A DNA stretch of 24,852 nucleotides from CAZBBB01 sp964490005 (lineage in GTDB: Bacteria > Planctomycetota > B15-G4), in NCBI GenBank assembly GCA_964490005.1, contig CAZBBB010000041.1, forward strand, positions 1 to 24,852. The letters are read 5' to 3'. The translations under genes and the position numbers were made by a program. Under the pieces are notes generated by a model. It searched no databases, was not told the DNA's origin, and worked only from the letters and a program-made list of their open reading frames with translations. How positions within the stretch are numbered: position 1 is the first letter of the stretch; every line of letters begins with the position of its first letter. Below, one piece after another: positions 12,868 to 20,128 of the stretch.

Positions 12868-14568
12868 CTAACGCCCTGCGGCGATCTCCGCTTCGGCCTG
12901 CGCCAGCAGGTCGCGCGCGCGCGCGAGCGCGGTGCGCTCGAGCTCCGTGCGCGGCGCCTGGTCCGCCACCGCGAGCGCGTGGCGCCAGTGCGTCGCCGCC
13001 GCCGCGTAGTCGCGGCGCAGCGCGTGCGCGAGGCCCGCGTCGATGCGCACGAGCAGATTGTCGGGGTCGAGGCGCAGCACCTCGTCCCAGAGCGCGAAGG
13101 CCTCGTCGAGCCGATCGAGGTTCCCCAGCACGGCCGCCGCGGTCTGCATGATCGCGACGCGCCCGGCGCGATCGGGCGGCAGGTCGGCCAGCGCGACCTG
13201 CAGCTGCGCGAGGGCCTCGGCGTCGCGCGCCTGCAGAAACAGCGCGCGCCCGAGCTGGAAGCGCGCGAAGTAGTGGTCGGGGTGCACGGCCACCGCCGAG
13301 GTCCACAGCGCGACGGGGTCGCGCCAGACGCGCGTCTGCGCGCGCGTCGCCGGCACGGCCGCCGCCGCGAGCAGACCGGCGGCGAGCAGCGGCACGAGCG
13401 GCCGTTCGCGCGCGACCCGCGCCAGGCCGCCGGCGGCGAGCAGCGCGAAGGGCAGGCACGCGAGGTACGAGTAGCGCTCGGCCACGAGCTGCGGACCGGC
13501 CTGCGTGAAACCCAGCACCGGCGCGAGCACCAGCGCGTAGCAGGCCAGCGCGGCGACGAGCGCCGGCGCCCGTCGTCGCGCCGACCAGGCCGCCGCGGCG
13601 GCCGCGAGCACGACGGCACCCGCCAGCACGAAGCGCCCCTCGAGCGGATCGAGCGGCGCGCGCAGCGGGTGCAGCGGCGACAGCCCGGTCGGCACGAGGG
13701 TCTTCCAGACGTAGAAGACCAGCCCGTAGGCGGCCTGCGCCGCGCGCTGCGCGAGGCCGTGCTGCTCCCAGGCGCGGCTCACGCCCGCCGCGTGCTGCGC
13801 CCAACCGGCGAGCGCCGCCGCCGCGAGACAAGGCACGATCACGGCCAGCTTGCCGCGCAGCAGCGCCGCCAGGCCCGAGCGGCGCGCGAGCCCCAGGTCG
13901 ATCGCCACGAACACCAGCGGCAGGCTCAGGCCCCAGGCCTTGCACAGCAGCGAGAGCGTCGTGGCGGCCACGACGAGGACGTCGACGCGCAGCACGACGA
14001 GGTAGCGCCAGACGGCCGTGAGCCAGAACGCGCCGCAGAGCACGTCGCGCCGCTCGGCGATCCAGGCCACCGACTCGACGCGCAGCGGGTGCACGGCGAA
14101 GGCCAGCGCCGCCAGCAGCGCGCCGGCCGTGAGCACGCCCGGCGCGAGCGCCGGCAACGCGCGCCGCAGCAGCGTGCGCGCCAGCCCCAGCACGAGCGCG
14201 GCGTTGAGCGCGTGCAGGAGCAGGTTGGTGCGATGGTGCCCGGCCGGGCCGGGGCCCCACAGCGCCTCGTCGGCCGCCAGGCTCAGCCACGAGAGCGGTT
14301 GCCAGTGGCCGAAGTCGAAGGTCGTGAAGGCCCAGGCGATCCGGCCCGCCGGGCCGCCCGGCTGCGCGTGCAGCGCGTGCAGCGCGGCGAGCATGTCGGC
14401 GTCGTCGAAGTCGACCAGGCCCGCGTCCAGCGCCGGCTGGAAGGCGGCGAAGCACGCGAGCAGCAACAGCGCCAGCGCGAGCGCCGGTCCCAGCCACGCG
14501 CCGCGCGGCGGGCCCGGGCGCATCCCGTCGTCCGGCGCTCGTCCCGTCGTGCCGCGCGCTGCGTCCAT
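12868..14568 (-). CDS. TMTC-like membrane glycosyltransferase with TPR repeats
   Basis: 566 aa from the ATG at 14568, with GGAG five bases upstream. About ten or more membrane segments span residues 20-420, beginning WLGPALALALLLLACFAAF. The first loop carries FVDFDDADML, an acidic motif typical of GT-C glycosyltransferases, then HWQPLSWLSL, HRTNLLLHALNA and HPLRVESVAWIAERRDVLCG. This last block is the hallmark of TMTC/PMT-like O-mannosyltransferase relatives with TPRs. LVAERYSYLACLPF follows near 395. From about 425 to the end are TPR-like repeats, for example ALAQLQVALADLPPD and AFALWDEVLRLDPDNLL. It probably transfers a sugar from a lipid carrier to exported proteins or glycans; donor and acceptor are not known. 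Confidence 0.85.
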   Translation of the reverse strand: MDAARGTTGRAPDDGMRPGPPRGAWLGPALALALLLLACFAAFQPALDAGLVDFDDADMLAALHALHAQPGGPAGRIAWAFTTFDFGHWQPLSWLSLAADEALWGPGPAGHHRTNLLLHALNAALVLGLARTLLRRALPALAPGVLTAGALLAALAFAVHPLRVESVAWIAERRDVLCGAFWLTAVWRYLVVLRVDVLVVAATTLSLLCKAWGLSLPLVFVAIDLGLARRSGLAALLRGKLAVIVPCLAAAALAGWAQHAAGVSRAWEQHGLAQRAAQAAYGLVFYVWKTLVPTGLSPLHPLRAPLDPLEGRFVLAGAVVLAAAAAAWSARRRAPALVAALACYALVLAPVLGFTQAGPQLVAERYSYLACLPFALLAAGGLARVARERPLVPLLAAGLLAAAAVPATRAQTRVWRDPVALWTSAVAVHPDHYFARFQLGRALFLQARDAEALAQLQVALADLPPDRAGRVAIMQTAAAVLGNLDRLDEAFALWDEVLRLDPDNLLVRIDAGLAHALRRDYAAAATHWRHALAVADQAPRTELERTALARARDLLAQAEAEIAAGR

Positions 14569-14664
14569 GTCGCTCCGCCGGGAGAGGCCTCGGGCCGAGG
14601 ATCCCGCCAGAGCATGCCATCGTCTGGCCGCCGAGTCGCCGTGTGAAGGGCGCTCGGGGGCTGC

Positions 14665-14670
14665 TAACCT
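14665..14670 (+). promoter_or_regulatory. -10-like box of the PDZ/VCBS operon (leaderless)
   Basis: TAACCT is followed by exactly seven bases (GCCGCCC) and the ATG at 14678. No Shine-Dalgarno is present. It is the third instance of this arrangement in the window. Confidence 0.45.
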
Positions 14671-14677
14671 GCCGCCC

Positions 14678-15652
14678 ATGCGCACGCTCGGCAGGCCCGA
14701 CGGATCGACCCGCGCCGGCAGGCGCGCGCCGCGCCCGCTGCGCGCCGCGATCGCGGCGGCGCTCGGCGCGCCCCTGCTCGCCGGCTGCGCCAGCAGCGCG
14801 CCGCTCGGCACGATCCCCGAGCCGCTGCCCGAGTCGCTGGCCTGGGCCGCCGAAGGGCAGTTCGGCGCCTTCCTCGGCGTGAAGGGCGAGGAGAACGACT
14901 CGGGTTCGCTCGACGCGATGTTCTTCGACCCGGGCGTGCGCGTGACGCGCGTCGTCGAGAACTCGCCCGCCGCGCTCGCCGGGCTGAGGGCGGGCGACGT
15001 CGTGCTGGCGCTCGACGGCGAGGCCGTCGACGACCCGGCCGCGCTCGACGCGCTCGTCGCGCGGCGGCGCGGCGGAGAGCAGGTGACGCTCTCGGTGCGG
15101 CGCGGCGACACGGTCTACGACGCGCGCATCGAGCTGGCGCAGACCGCCGGCGGCGCCGAGGTCGAGGCGCGCTGGATCGTCGAGCGGGGCCGCTCGCGCG
15201 CCTCGTGGTCCTCGGGACGCGGCGGCGTCGTGCTCGTCGCGGCCGCCGACGATTCGCCCTTCCCGCAGGCGGGCATCCCCGTCGGGTCGGTGCTGACCGC
15301 CGTCGAAGGCCGGCCGCTGCTCTCCGACCGGCAACTCGTGCGCCTGCTCTCGGCGCGCGCGCCGGGCGAGCAAGTCGAAGTGCAGGGCCTCGCGCCCGAC
15401 GGCGCGCCCTTCGAGCGCACGGTCACGCTGCAGGAGCAGCCGCGCCGCCTGACCCGCTTCAAGCTGCCCTTGCTCTTCGATTACGAGGCCTCGGTCGACG
15501 GCGCGCGCACGCGCATCGGCGTCCTCGACCTGTGGTTCGTGCAGCTCTTCGGCTACGAGCGCAACGAGGCCGAACGCACGTGGGTGCTGCTCGAGCTGTT
15601 CGGCTGGGAGCCGTTGCGCTTCTCGTCCGGCGTCGGCGAGCTGGCGCGTTGA
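14678..15652 (+). CDS. PDZ-domain lipoprotein
   Basis: 324 aa. An Arg-rich N-terminus and a hydrophobic stretch end in the lipobox LLAGC (about C32), so the mature protein is membrane-tethered outside the cytoplasm. A PDZ domain lies at about 60-150: the ligand-binding FGAFLGVKG at the start, then VVENSPAALAGLRAGDVVLALDGEAVDD. A second, more divergent PDZ-like unit follows (about 170-250: SPFPQAGIPVGSVLTAVEGRPLL and LLSARAPGEQVEVQGL). There is no protease domain. The end (LFDYEASVDGARTRIGVLDL) is a beta-rich tail I do not recognise. The frame is open far upstream, but the ATG at 14678 gives a proper lipoprotein signal. It overlaps the next gene and probably works with the two VCBS proteins. 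Confidence 0.85.
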   Translation: MRTLGRPDGSTRAGRRAPRPLRAAIAAALGAPLLAGCASSAPLGTIPEPLPESLAWAAEGQFGAFLGVKGEENDSGSLDAMFFDPGVRVTRVVENSPAALAGLRAGDVVLALDGEAVDDPAALDALVARRRGGEQVTLSVRRGDTVYDARIELAQTAGGAEVEARWIVERGRSRASWSSGRGGVVLVAAADDSPFPQAGIPVGSVLTAVEGRPLLSDRQLVRLLSARAPGEQVEVQGLAPDGAPFERTVTLQEQPRRLTRFKLPLLFDYEASVDGARTRIGVLDLWFVQLFGYERNEAERTWVLLELFGWEPLRFSSGVGELAR

Positions 15653-17286
15653 GCCGGCACGCGCGGTGGCTCGCGCTGGTCCTCGCGGCGGCGCCCGTCG
15701 AAGAGCCCTCGTGGCTGCCGGTCACGATCAAGGTGGAGGGCAGCCTGCTCGACGCGCGCTTCGCCGACGTCGACGGCGACGGCCGGCCCGATCTCGTGCT
15801 GGCGGCGCACACGCGACGGCCGGGACTGCCGGCGCGGCGCGAACTGCTCGTGCACGAGGGGTTGGCGGCGGGCGGCTTCGCGCTCACGCCCTCGCGCAGC
15901 GTGCCCGTGCCCGATGACGTGATCGTCTGGGGCTGCGCGGACGTGCGCGCCGAGCCGGGCCGCGAACTGCTCTTCATGACGCGCACCGGCGTCTGGAGCC
16001 TCTCGACGCAGGTCTCGGGGCTGCGCGACAACGTGCGTCGGCTCGCGGTGCACGACCTGCTCTACCAGGTGCCGAGCGCGCGTGAGCTGCCGTGGTGGCC
16101 GTGGGTCCTGCCGCAGCGCGACGGCGGCAAGGACCGCCTGCTGCTCGCGGGCGGGCGCGACCTCTCGCTGTGGTCCCCGCGCGCGGAATCCGCCGAGGCC
16201 GGCGCCGAGGCGGGCGCGGGCCACGACGGCGAGCCGGCGCTCGCCGAGCCGGCCGACTACGTCTCGAGCGGCCCCCTGGGCGTGGCGAGCGGCCCCACGC
16301 TCTATTCGGTGAAGGCGCCGGGCGAGTTGCGCGCGGCGTCGGGCGGCGTGCGGGTCACGATCGAAGGCGGCGGCGGGCGCAGCCTGTTCCTCGGCGAGGC
16401 GCCGGCGGCCTTCGCCGCGATGCTGCAGGCCGAGGCGCGCTACGAGGCGCCGGCCCTGCTCGACGTCGACGGCGACGGGCAGCTCGACCTCGTGCTGCTC
16501 ACGCCCGAGAGCCTGGTCGTGCGGCTCGGCGACGCCGCGGGACTGCCGTCGACGCCCACGCGCGTCGAGGCGCTGCCCGCCTACCTGCGCCAGCCCGACA
16601 CCGACCTCGTGCTCAAGCTGCGCGACCTCGACGGCGACGGCGATCTCGACCTGCAGGCGCGCGTGAACCCCGAGCAGGATTCGCTCGACCACGTCGTGTT
16701 CACCTACTTCCTGATGATCAACGACGGGCGGCGGCTGCTGCCCGAGCAACCCACGCAGGTGCTGCGCTTCGAGGGCTCGGGCACCGACTCGCAGGTGCTC
16801 GACGTCGACGGCGACGGGCGGCCCGACCTCGCGGTGACGAAGTACGAGCTGCCGGAACTGAAGGACCTCGTCACGGGCTTCAAGCTGCGGCGCTCGGTGA
16901 ACGTGTTTCTCGCGGCGCCGGGGCCCGAGCCCTTCGAGCGCAAGGCGGCGCTGCGCGACGACGAGTCCTTCACGATCGATTCGCTGCAGGACGCGCTGGT
17001 GAACATGCAGGTCGTGCCCGACTGCTCGGGCGACGGCGTGGCCGACCTGGTGCAGGTCGACCTGACGGGCAAGCTCGTGATCCGGCGCATCCGCAAGGAG
17101 TCGCGCCTGTTCGGCGCGGCGCAGTGGTCGATCGACCGCGAGGCCTGGAAGCGCTTCGACCTCGGCGAGGACCTCTCGAACCTGGCCTTCGACGACGTCA
17201 ACGGCGACGGCGTCCCCGACCCGCTGAACACCGGCGAGGACAGCGTGTCGATCATGCTCTCGCGGGGCGGGGGGGGCGGGCGATGA
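15649..17286 (+). CDS. Secreted VCBS/FG-GAP repeat protein (first of two)
   Basis: 545 aa. The start is a TTG at 15649 that overlaps the stop of the PDZ gene as TTGA, implying translational coupling; no ATG or GTG lies near the required N-terminus. A short signal-like stretch (RHARWLALVLAAAPVEE) is followed by a beta-propeller-like body. Calcium loops of the type DxDxDG occur repeatedly: DVDGDGRPDLVLAA, DVDGDGQLDLVLLT, DLDGDGDLDLQARV, DVDGDGRPDLAVTK, DCSGDGVADLVQ and DVNGDGVPDP. It is expected to be periplasmic or surface-located and calcium-stabilised. Its role is unknown, but the tight coupling to a PDZ lipoprotein and a second VCBS protein suggests a complex or ordered assembly. Confidence 0.82.
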   Translation: MSRHARWLALVLAAAPVEEPSWLPVTIKVEGSLLDARFADVDGDGRPDLVLAAHTRRPGLPARRELLVHEGLAAGGFALTPSRSVPVPDDVIVWGCADVRAEPGRELLFMTRTGVWSLSTQVSGLRDNVRRLAVHDLLYQVPSARELPWWPWVLPQRDGGKDRLLLAGGRDLSLWSPRAESAEAGAEAGAGHDGEPALAEPADYVSSGPLGVASGPTLYSVKAPGELRAASGGVRVTIEGGGGRSLFLGEAPAAFAAMLQAEARYEAPALLDVDGDGQLDLVLLTPESLVVRLGDAAGLPSTPTRVEALPAYLRQPDTDLVLKLRDLDGDGDLDLQARVNPEQDSLDHVVFTYFLMINDGRRLLPEQPTQVLRFEGSGTDSQVLDVDGDGRPDLAVTKYELPELKDLVTGFKLRRSVNVFLAAPGPEPFERKAALRDDESFTIDSLQDALVNMQVVPDCSGDGVADLVQVDLTGKLVIRRIRKESRLFGAAQWSIDREAWKRFDLGEDLSNLAFDDVNGDGVPDPLNTGEDSVSIMLSRGGGGGR

Positions 17287-18962
17287 GGGGGCTGCTGTGC
17301 GGGGCGGCGCTGTGGGCGGCGGCGGGCGCGCTGGGCGCGCAGGCGTTCGAGCCGGCCTCGACGCTGCTGCCGGTGATCGACGAGAACACGCGGCTGGCGC
17401 TGCGCGACGTGGACGGCGACGGCCGGCTCGACCTGCTGGCGGTGGGACTGGCCGGCATCTCGTTGCGGCGGCTCGGCGCCGACGGGCGCTACCCGGAGGA
17501 CCACGACGCGGTCGTGCCCTGGCCGGGCGAGACCGTGGGCTGGTTCCTCGCCGACGTCGACGGCGACGGCGACACCGAGGTCGCGCTGCTCATCGGGGGC
17601 ACGCGCGTGGCGCTCGTCGACCACGACGCCGAGCGCGGCTTCGCGCTGGGGCCCGATCTGGTGGTCGCGCCCACGGGCTTCCTGCCGCGCGGCGTGCGGC
17701 GGGTCAACTTCGTGCGCGACGTCGACGGCGACGGACGCGCCGACTTCGTCGTGCCCGCGGCGGGGCGCTTCCTGATCCATCTGCAGCGCGAGGGCGGTTG
17801 GGGCGCGCCGCTGCCCGTGCGCTTCCAGGCCTCGATCACGCTGGAGACGGGCGACCCCGAGGCGCTCGACAGCCGCTTCCGCTCGGACGTGAAGATCCCG
17901 TGGTTCACGCTGGAGGACATCGACGGCGACGGGCGCATCGACCTGGTGTCGGAGACCGACGACGAAGCGCAGTTCCACCTCGCGGGGCCCGAGCTGCCGG
18001 CCGAGCCGAGCTTCAGCCTCGACCTCGCGGCGCTGCGCGCGGAGCTGCCGCCGAAGGGGCAGATCAATCTCGACAACCTGCTGGCGAACGTCGATCCGCG
18101 CGTGGGTTGGCGCGTGGCGGAACTCGACGGCGAGGCGCCGGCCGACCTCGTCGTGCAGCAGGGCGGCAAGATTTCGCTGTATCTGGGCGGGTCGCGCGGG
18201 CCGCGGCTCGAGGCGCCCGACCAGGTGCTCAAGGCCAGCGGCAACGTGCTGTATTTCCTGCTGCGGGACGCCAACGGCGACACGCTGCCCGACCTGCAGC
18301 TGCTGCGGGCGGCGACGATCTCGCTCGGGGACGCGCTGCGGCTGCTCGTCGTGCCGGGCTCGATCGACTTCGACGTGTTCACCTACAACAACGAGGGCGG
18401 CGAGTTCGCGCGCAAGCCGAGCGTGCGCACGACGCTGGCGCTGCGCGTGCCGGCGCTGCTGTCCTTCCTAGACGACGTGAAGCAGATGCGCGAGGAGTAC
18501 GAGGAGCGCAGCGCGGTGCCGGCGCAGGCCGCGTGCCTCGACGGGGACGGCCTGGTGAACGACGTCGTCGACGTGCGCGACGGCGCGCTGCTCGTGTGGC
18601 GCGATCGCGTGGCGTCGGCTCCCGGCGGCGGGCTGATCGAGGCGCTGTCGAGCTTCGATCCGGACGAACTGCTCGAGCAGTACGCGCTCAGCCGGCTCGA
18701 CGAGCTGTCGGACGGCGGCGTGATGTCGATCGAGCTGAAGGACATCCGCAAGCTGCTCGTGACGCCGGGCTGGGACCTGCGGGAGCAGCTCGGCGAGCGG
18801 GCGCCCGACGCGCGCTGGCCGCTGGGCTTCGCGGGGCTCGAGGCGCGGCTGCGCATCGAAGATCTCGACGGCGACGGGCGCGACGACGTGATCGTGGCGG
18901 GCCTCGGGGAGGCGCGCGAGCAGATGGTGCAGTTGTTCGTGACGCGCGGCCCCGATCGCTAG
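17283..18962 (+). CDS. Secreted VCBS/FG-GAP repeat protein (second of two)
   Basis: 559 aa. The ATG at 17283 overlaps the previous stop as ATGA. A signal peptide (about 1-20, MRGLLCGAALWAAAGALGAQ) precedes calcium-loop repeats: DVDGDGRLDLLAVG, DVDGDGDTEVALLI, DVDGDGRADFVVPA, DIDGDGRIDLVSET, DANGDTLPDLQLL and DLDGDGRDDVIVAG. An insert without repeats, partly helical and acidic (about 385-520, including FDPDELLEQYALSRLDELSD and IELKDIRKLL), lies before the last repeat. It is a divergent paralogue of the preceding gene. Several features recur in both, such as YFL.I or FTYNNEGGEF-type segments near the middle. It is probably exported and acts with its neighbour; function unknown. Confidence 0.82.
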   Translation: MRGLLCGAALWAAAGALGAQAFEPASTLLPVIDENTRLALRDVDGDGRLDLLAVGLAGISLRRLGADGRYPEDHDAVVPWPGETVGWFLADVDGDGDTEVALLIGGTRVALVDHDAERGFALGPDLVVAPTGFLPRGVRRVNFVRDVDGDGRADFVVPAAGRFLIHLQREGGWGAPLPVRFQASITLETGDPEALDSRFRSDVKIPWFTLEDIDGDGRIDLVSETDDEAQFHLAGPELPAEPSFSLDLAALRAELPPKGQINLDNLLANVDPRVGWRVAELDGEAPADLVVQQGGKISLYLGGSRGPRLEAPDQVLKASGNVLYFLLRDANGDTLPDLQLLRAATISLGDALRLLVVPGSIDFDVFTYNNEGGEFARKPSVRTTLALRVPALLSFLDDVKQMREEYEERSAVPAQAACLDGDGLVNDVVDVRDGALLVWRDRVASAPGGGLIEALSSFDPDELLEQYALSRLDELSDGGVMSIELKDIRKLLVTPGWDLREQLGERAPDARWPLGFAGLEARLRIEDLDGDGRDDVIVAGLGEAREQMVQLFVTRGPDR

Positions 18963-18965
18963 AGT
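18960..18965 (+). promoter_or_regulatory. Possible -10 box of the small membrane protein gene
   Basis: TAGAGT overlaps the TAG stop of the second VCBS gene and lies six bases before the ATG at 18972. The downstream gene may instead be read from the operon message; GTGGGG ahead of the ATG is a poor ribosome site. Confidence 0.25.
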
Positions 18966-18971
18966 GGGGCG

Positions 18972-19232
18972 ATGCCCTGCCTGATCGCACTCGTGCTGCT
19001 GGGGATGCCGCGCGTGGCGGTCGCGGCCGTGTGGCTGTTCTCGACCGCGATCCACAGCGCCTTCCCGAACCTGCTCTGGCCGGTGCTGGGTTTCCTGTTC
19101 GCGCCGCTCACGCTGCTGGCGTGGACCTGGTCGATGCACGAGTTCGCGGCCATCGAAGGCCTGGGGCTGGCCGCCGTCATCGTCGCCGCCCTCTTCGACC
19201 TCGGCCTCCTCCGCGCCTCCCGCCGCCGCTAG
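18972..19232 (+). CDS. Small membrane protein, unknown function
   Basis: 86 aa with a hydrophobic N-terminal segment (3-27), a second segment (about 34-52, WPVLGFLFAPLTLLAWTW) and a third (about 62-78, GLGLAAVIVAALFDLGLL), ending in a basic tail RASRRR. The PR after the first segment and the WPVLGFLF.PLT block look like a small conserved membrane family seen in other bacteria, although I cannot name it. It starts nine bases after the second VCBS gene. Its TAG stop is formed with the first bases of element copy C. Confidence 0.75.
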   Translation: MPCLIALVLLGMPRVAVAAVWLFSTAIHSAFPNLLWPVLGFLFAPLTLLAWTWSMHEFAAIEGLGLAAVIVAALFDLGLLRASRRR

Positions 19233-19274
19233 GTGTCAGGCACAAGAGCGCGGTTTTTCGCAGCTCCGGTGCCA
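19231..19274 (+). repeat. Dispersed element, copy C
   Basis: The first 33 bases match copy A exactly; then one C replaces T (GCAGCTCCGG against GCAGTTCCGG), and it ends GGTGCCA. The first two bases AG complete the TAG stop of the small membrane protein gene. The C variant improves pairing of GAG with CTC inside the stem-loop. With copy D it forms an inverted pair separated by 36 bases. Confidence 0.85.
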
Positions 19275-19294
19275 AGTCAGCGACAGCCAGCCTG

Positions 19295-20122
19295 TCAGTT
19301 CGGCGCGTTGCCTGGCACCAGCGTTGCGAAAAACCGCGCTCTTGTGCCTGACACCTTGCAGGGGTGGTTGGGGGTGTAGGTGAGGGAGAGGGAGGTGGCG
19401 GAGACGCGCGCGAGGGTGCGGCTCACCGTGCGGGCGTCGTCGCGATGCATGCAGACGCCGAAGGCGTCGCCCTGCGGGGCGCCCGGCGCGTGGCCGGCGT
19501 GGAACTCCTGCAGCGCGGCGGCCAGCGCCTCTTCGGTGCCGGGTTCGCCGCGCGCGGCGGCCGCCCGCAGCGCCGACGATCCCGCCAACCACGTGCTCCA
19601 CGCGGCGCCGCGCGCCGCCGCCACCTCGTCCGGACGGAACGTGCTCGACACCGCCAGTTCGGGCGCCTCGCTCGGCTCCTGCCAGCGCACGACCGCGCCG
19701 TCCCACTCGCAGCGCCGCCAGCGCGCCGCAGCGCCCCCCCGTCCGCGCTCGATGACCACCAGCTTGAAGGGCCGGACGCGCAGCCGACCCGTCGCCGCCC
19801 GCCGCTCCAGTTCGCGTTCGACCGCCGCAGGCCGCGCGTCCGCGAGCAGCTCACGCACGAGCAGCCCGCGACTCGTCGCATCGTCGGGCGCCGGCGCCGC
19901 CGCCGGCCGGTCGCCGTTGAGCACGCACAGACACGCGCCATGCTCGTCGATGCCGATCCACGTGCCGCCCTGGTCGGCGTCGCGCGGCGCCAGCACGCGC
20001 CGCCCGCCCACGACGAGTTCCTCGGGCGGCAGCGCCTCCCCGCGCCGCGGACTCTCGTCGCGATTCGTCGCCAACAAGTAGCCGCCGCCGGGCAGGCCCG
20101 GCACGAAGCTCACCGTGCACAC
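19295..20122 (-). CDS. NRDE (TANGO2-like) family protein
   Basis: 275 aa from a GTG at 20122, chosen because the family begins Met-Cys. The N-terminus MCTVSFVPG places C2 as the candidate nucleophile of an Ntn-hydrolase-like fold, followed by GYLLATNRDESPRRG, the NRDE signature, then GGTWIGIDEHGACLCVLN and LARVSATSLSLTYTPN near the end. Bacterial members are uncharacterised; the eukaryotic TANGO2 relative is implicated in haem or lipid handling. It lies six bases after the DinB-like gene in an operon with two acyltransferases. The last 21 codons (KVSGTRARFFATLVPGNAPN on) come from element copy D, so the original protein probably ended near NHPC. Confidence 0.87.
   Translation of the reverse strand: MCTVSFVPGLPGGGYLLATNRDESPRRGEALPPEELVVGGRRVLAPRDADQGGTWIGIDEHGACLCVLNGDRPAAAPAPDDATSRGLLVRELLADARPAAVERELERRAATGRLRVRPFKLVVIERGRGGAAARWRRCEWDGAVVRWQEPSEAPELAVSSTFRPDEVAAARGAAWSTWLAGSSALRAAAARGEPGTEEALAAALQEFHAGHAPGAPQGDAFGVCMHRDDARTVSRTLARVSATSLSLTYTPNHPCKVSGTRARFFATLVPGNAPN
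19311..19356 (-). repeat. Dispersed element, copy D, inside the NRDE reading frame
   Basis: Read on the minus strand the first 32 bases equal copy A; the next part reads ACGCTGGTGCCAGG instead of GTTCCGGTGCCAGG. The altered arm lets AGCG pair with CGCT, so a stem-loop is preserved with different bases. Unlike the other copies it has no stop at its start: the NRDE frame continues through it and ends 16 bases beyond. Confidence 0.85.
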
Positions 20123-20128
20123 GCCTCC

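Noticed and set aside
11759..15373. A 1204-codon open frame on the minus strand spanning the permease end, laminin-B-like, TMTC-like and PDZ genes
   Set aside because: It is an Arg/Ala-rich shadow frame crossing several real genes on both strands, with no domain and no plausible start.
19231..19356. Two repeats with a short spacer taken as a CRISPR remnant
   Set aside because: The copies are inverted, not direct, and single copies occur at distant gene ends; there are no cas genes.
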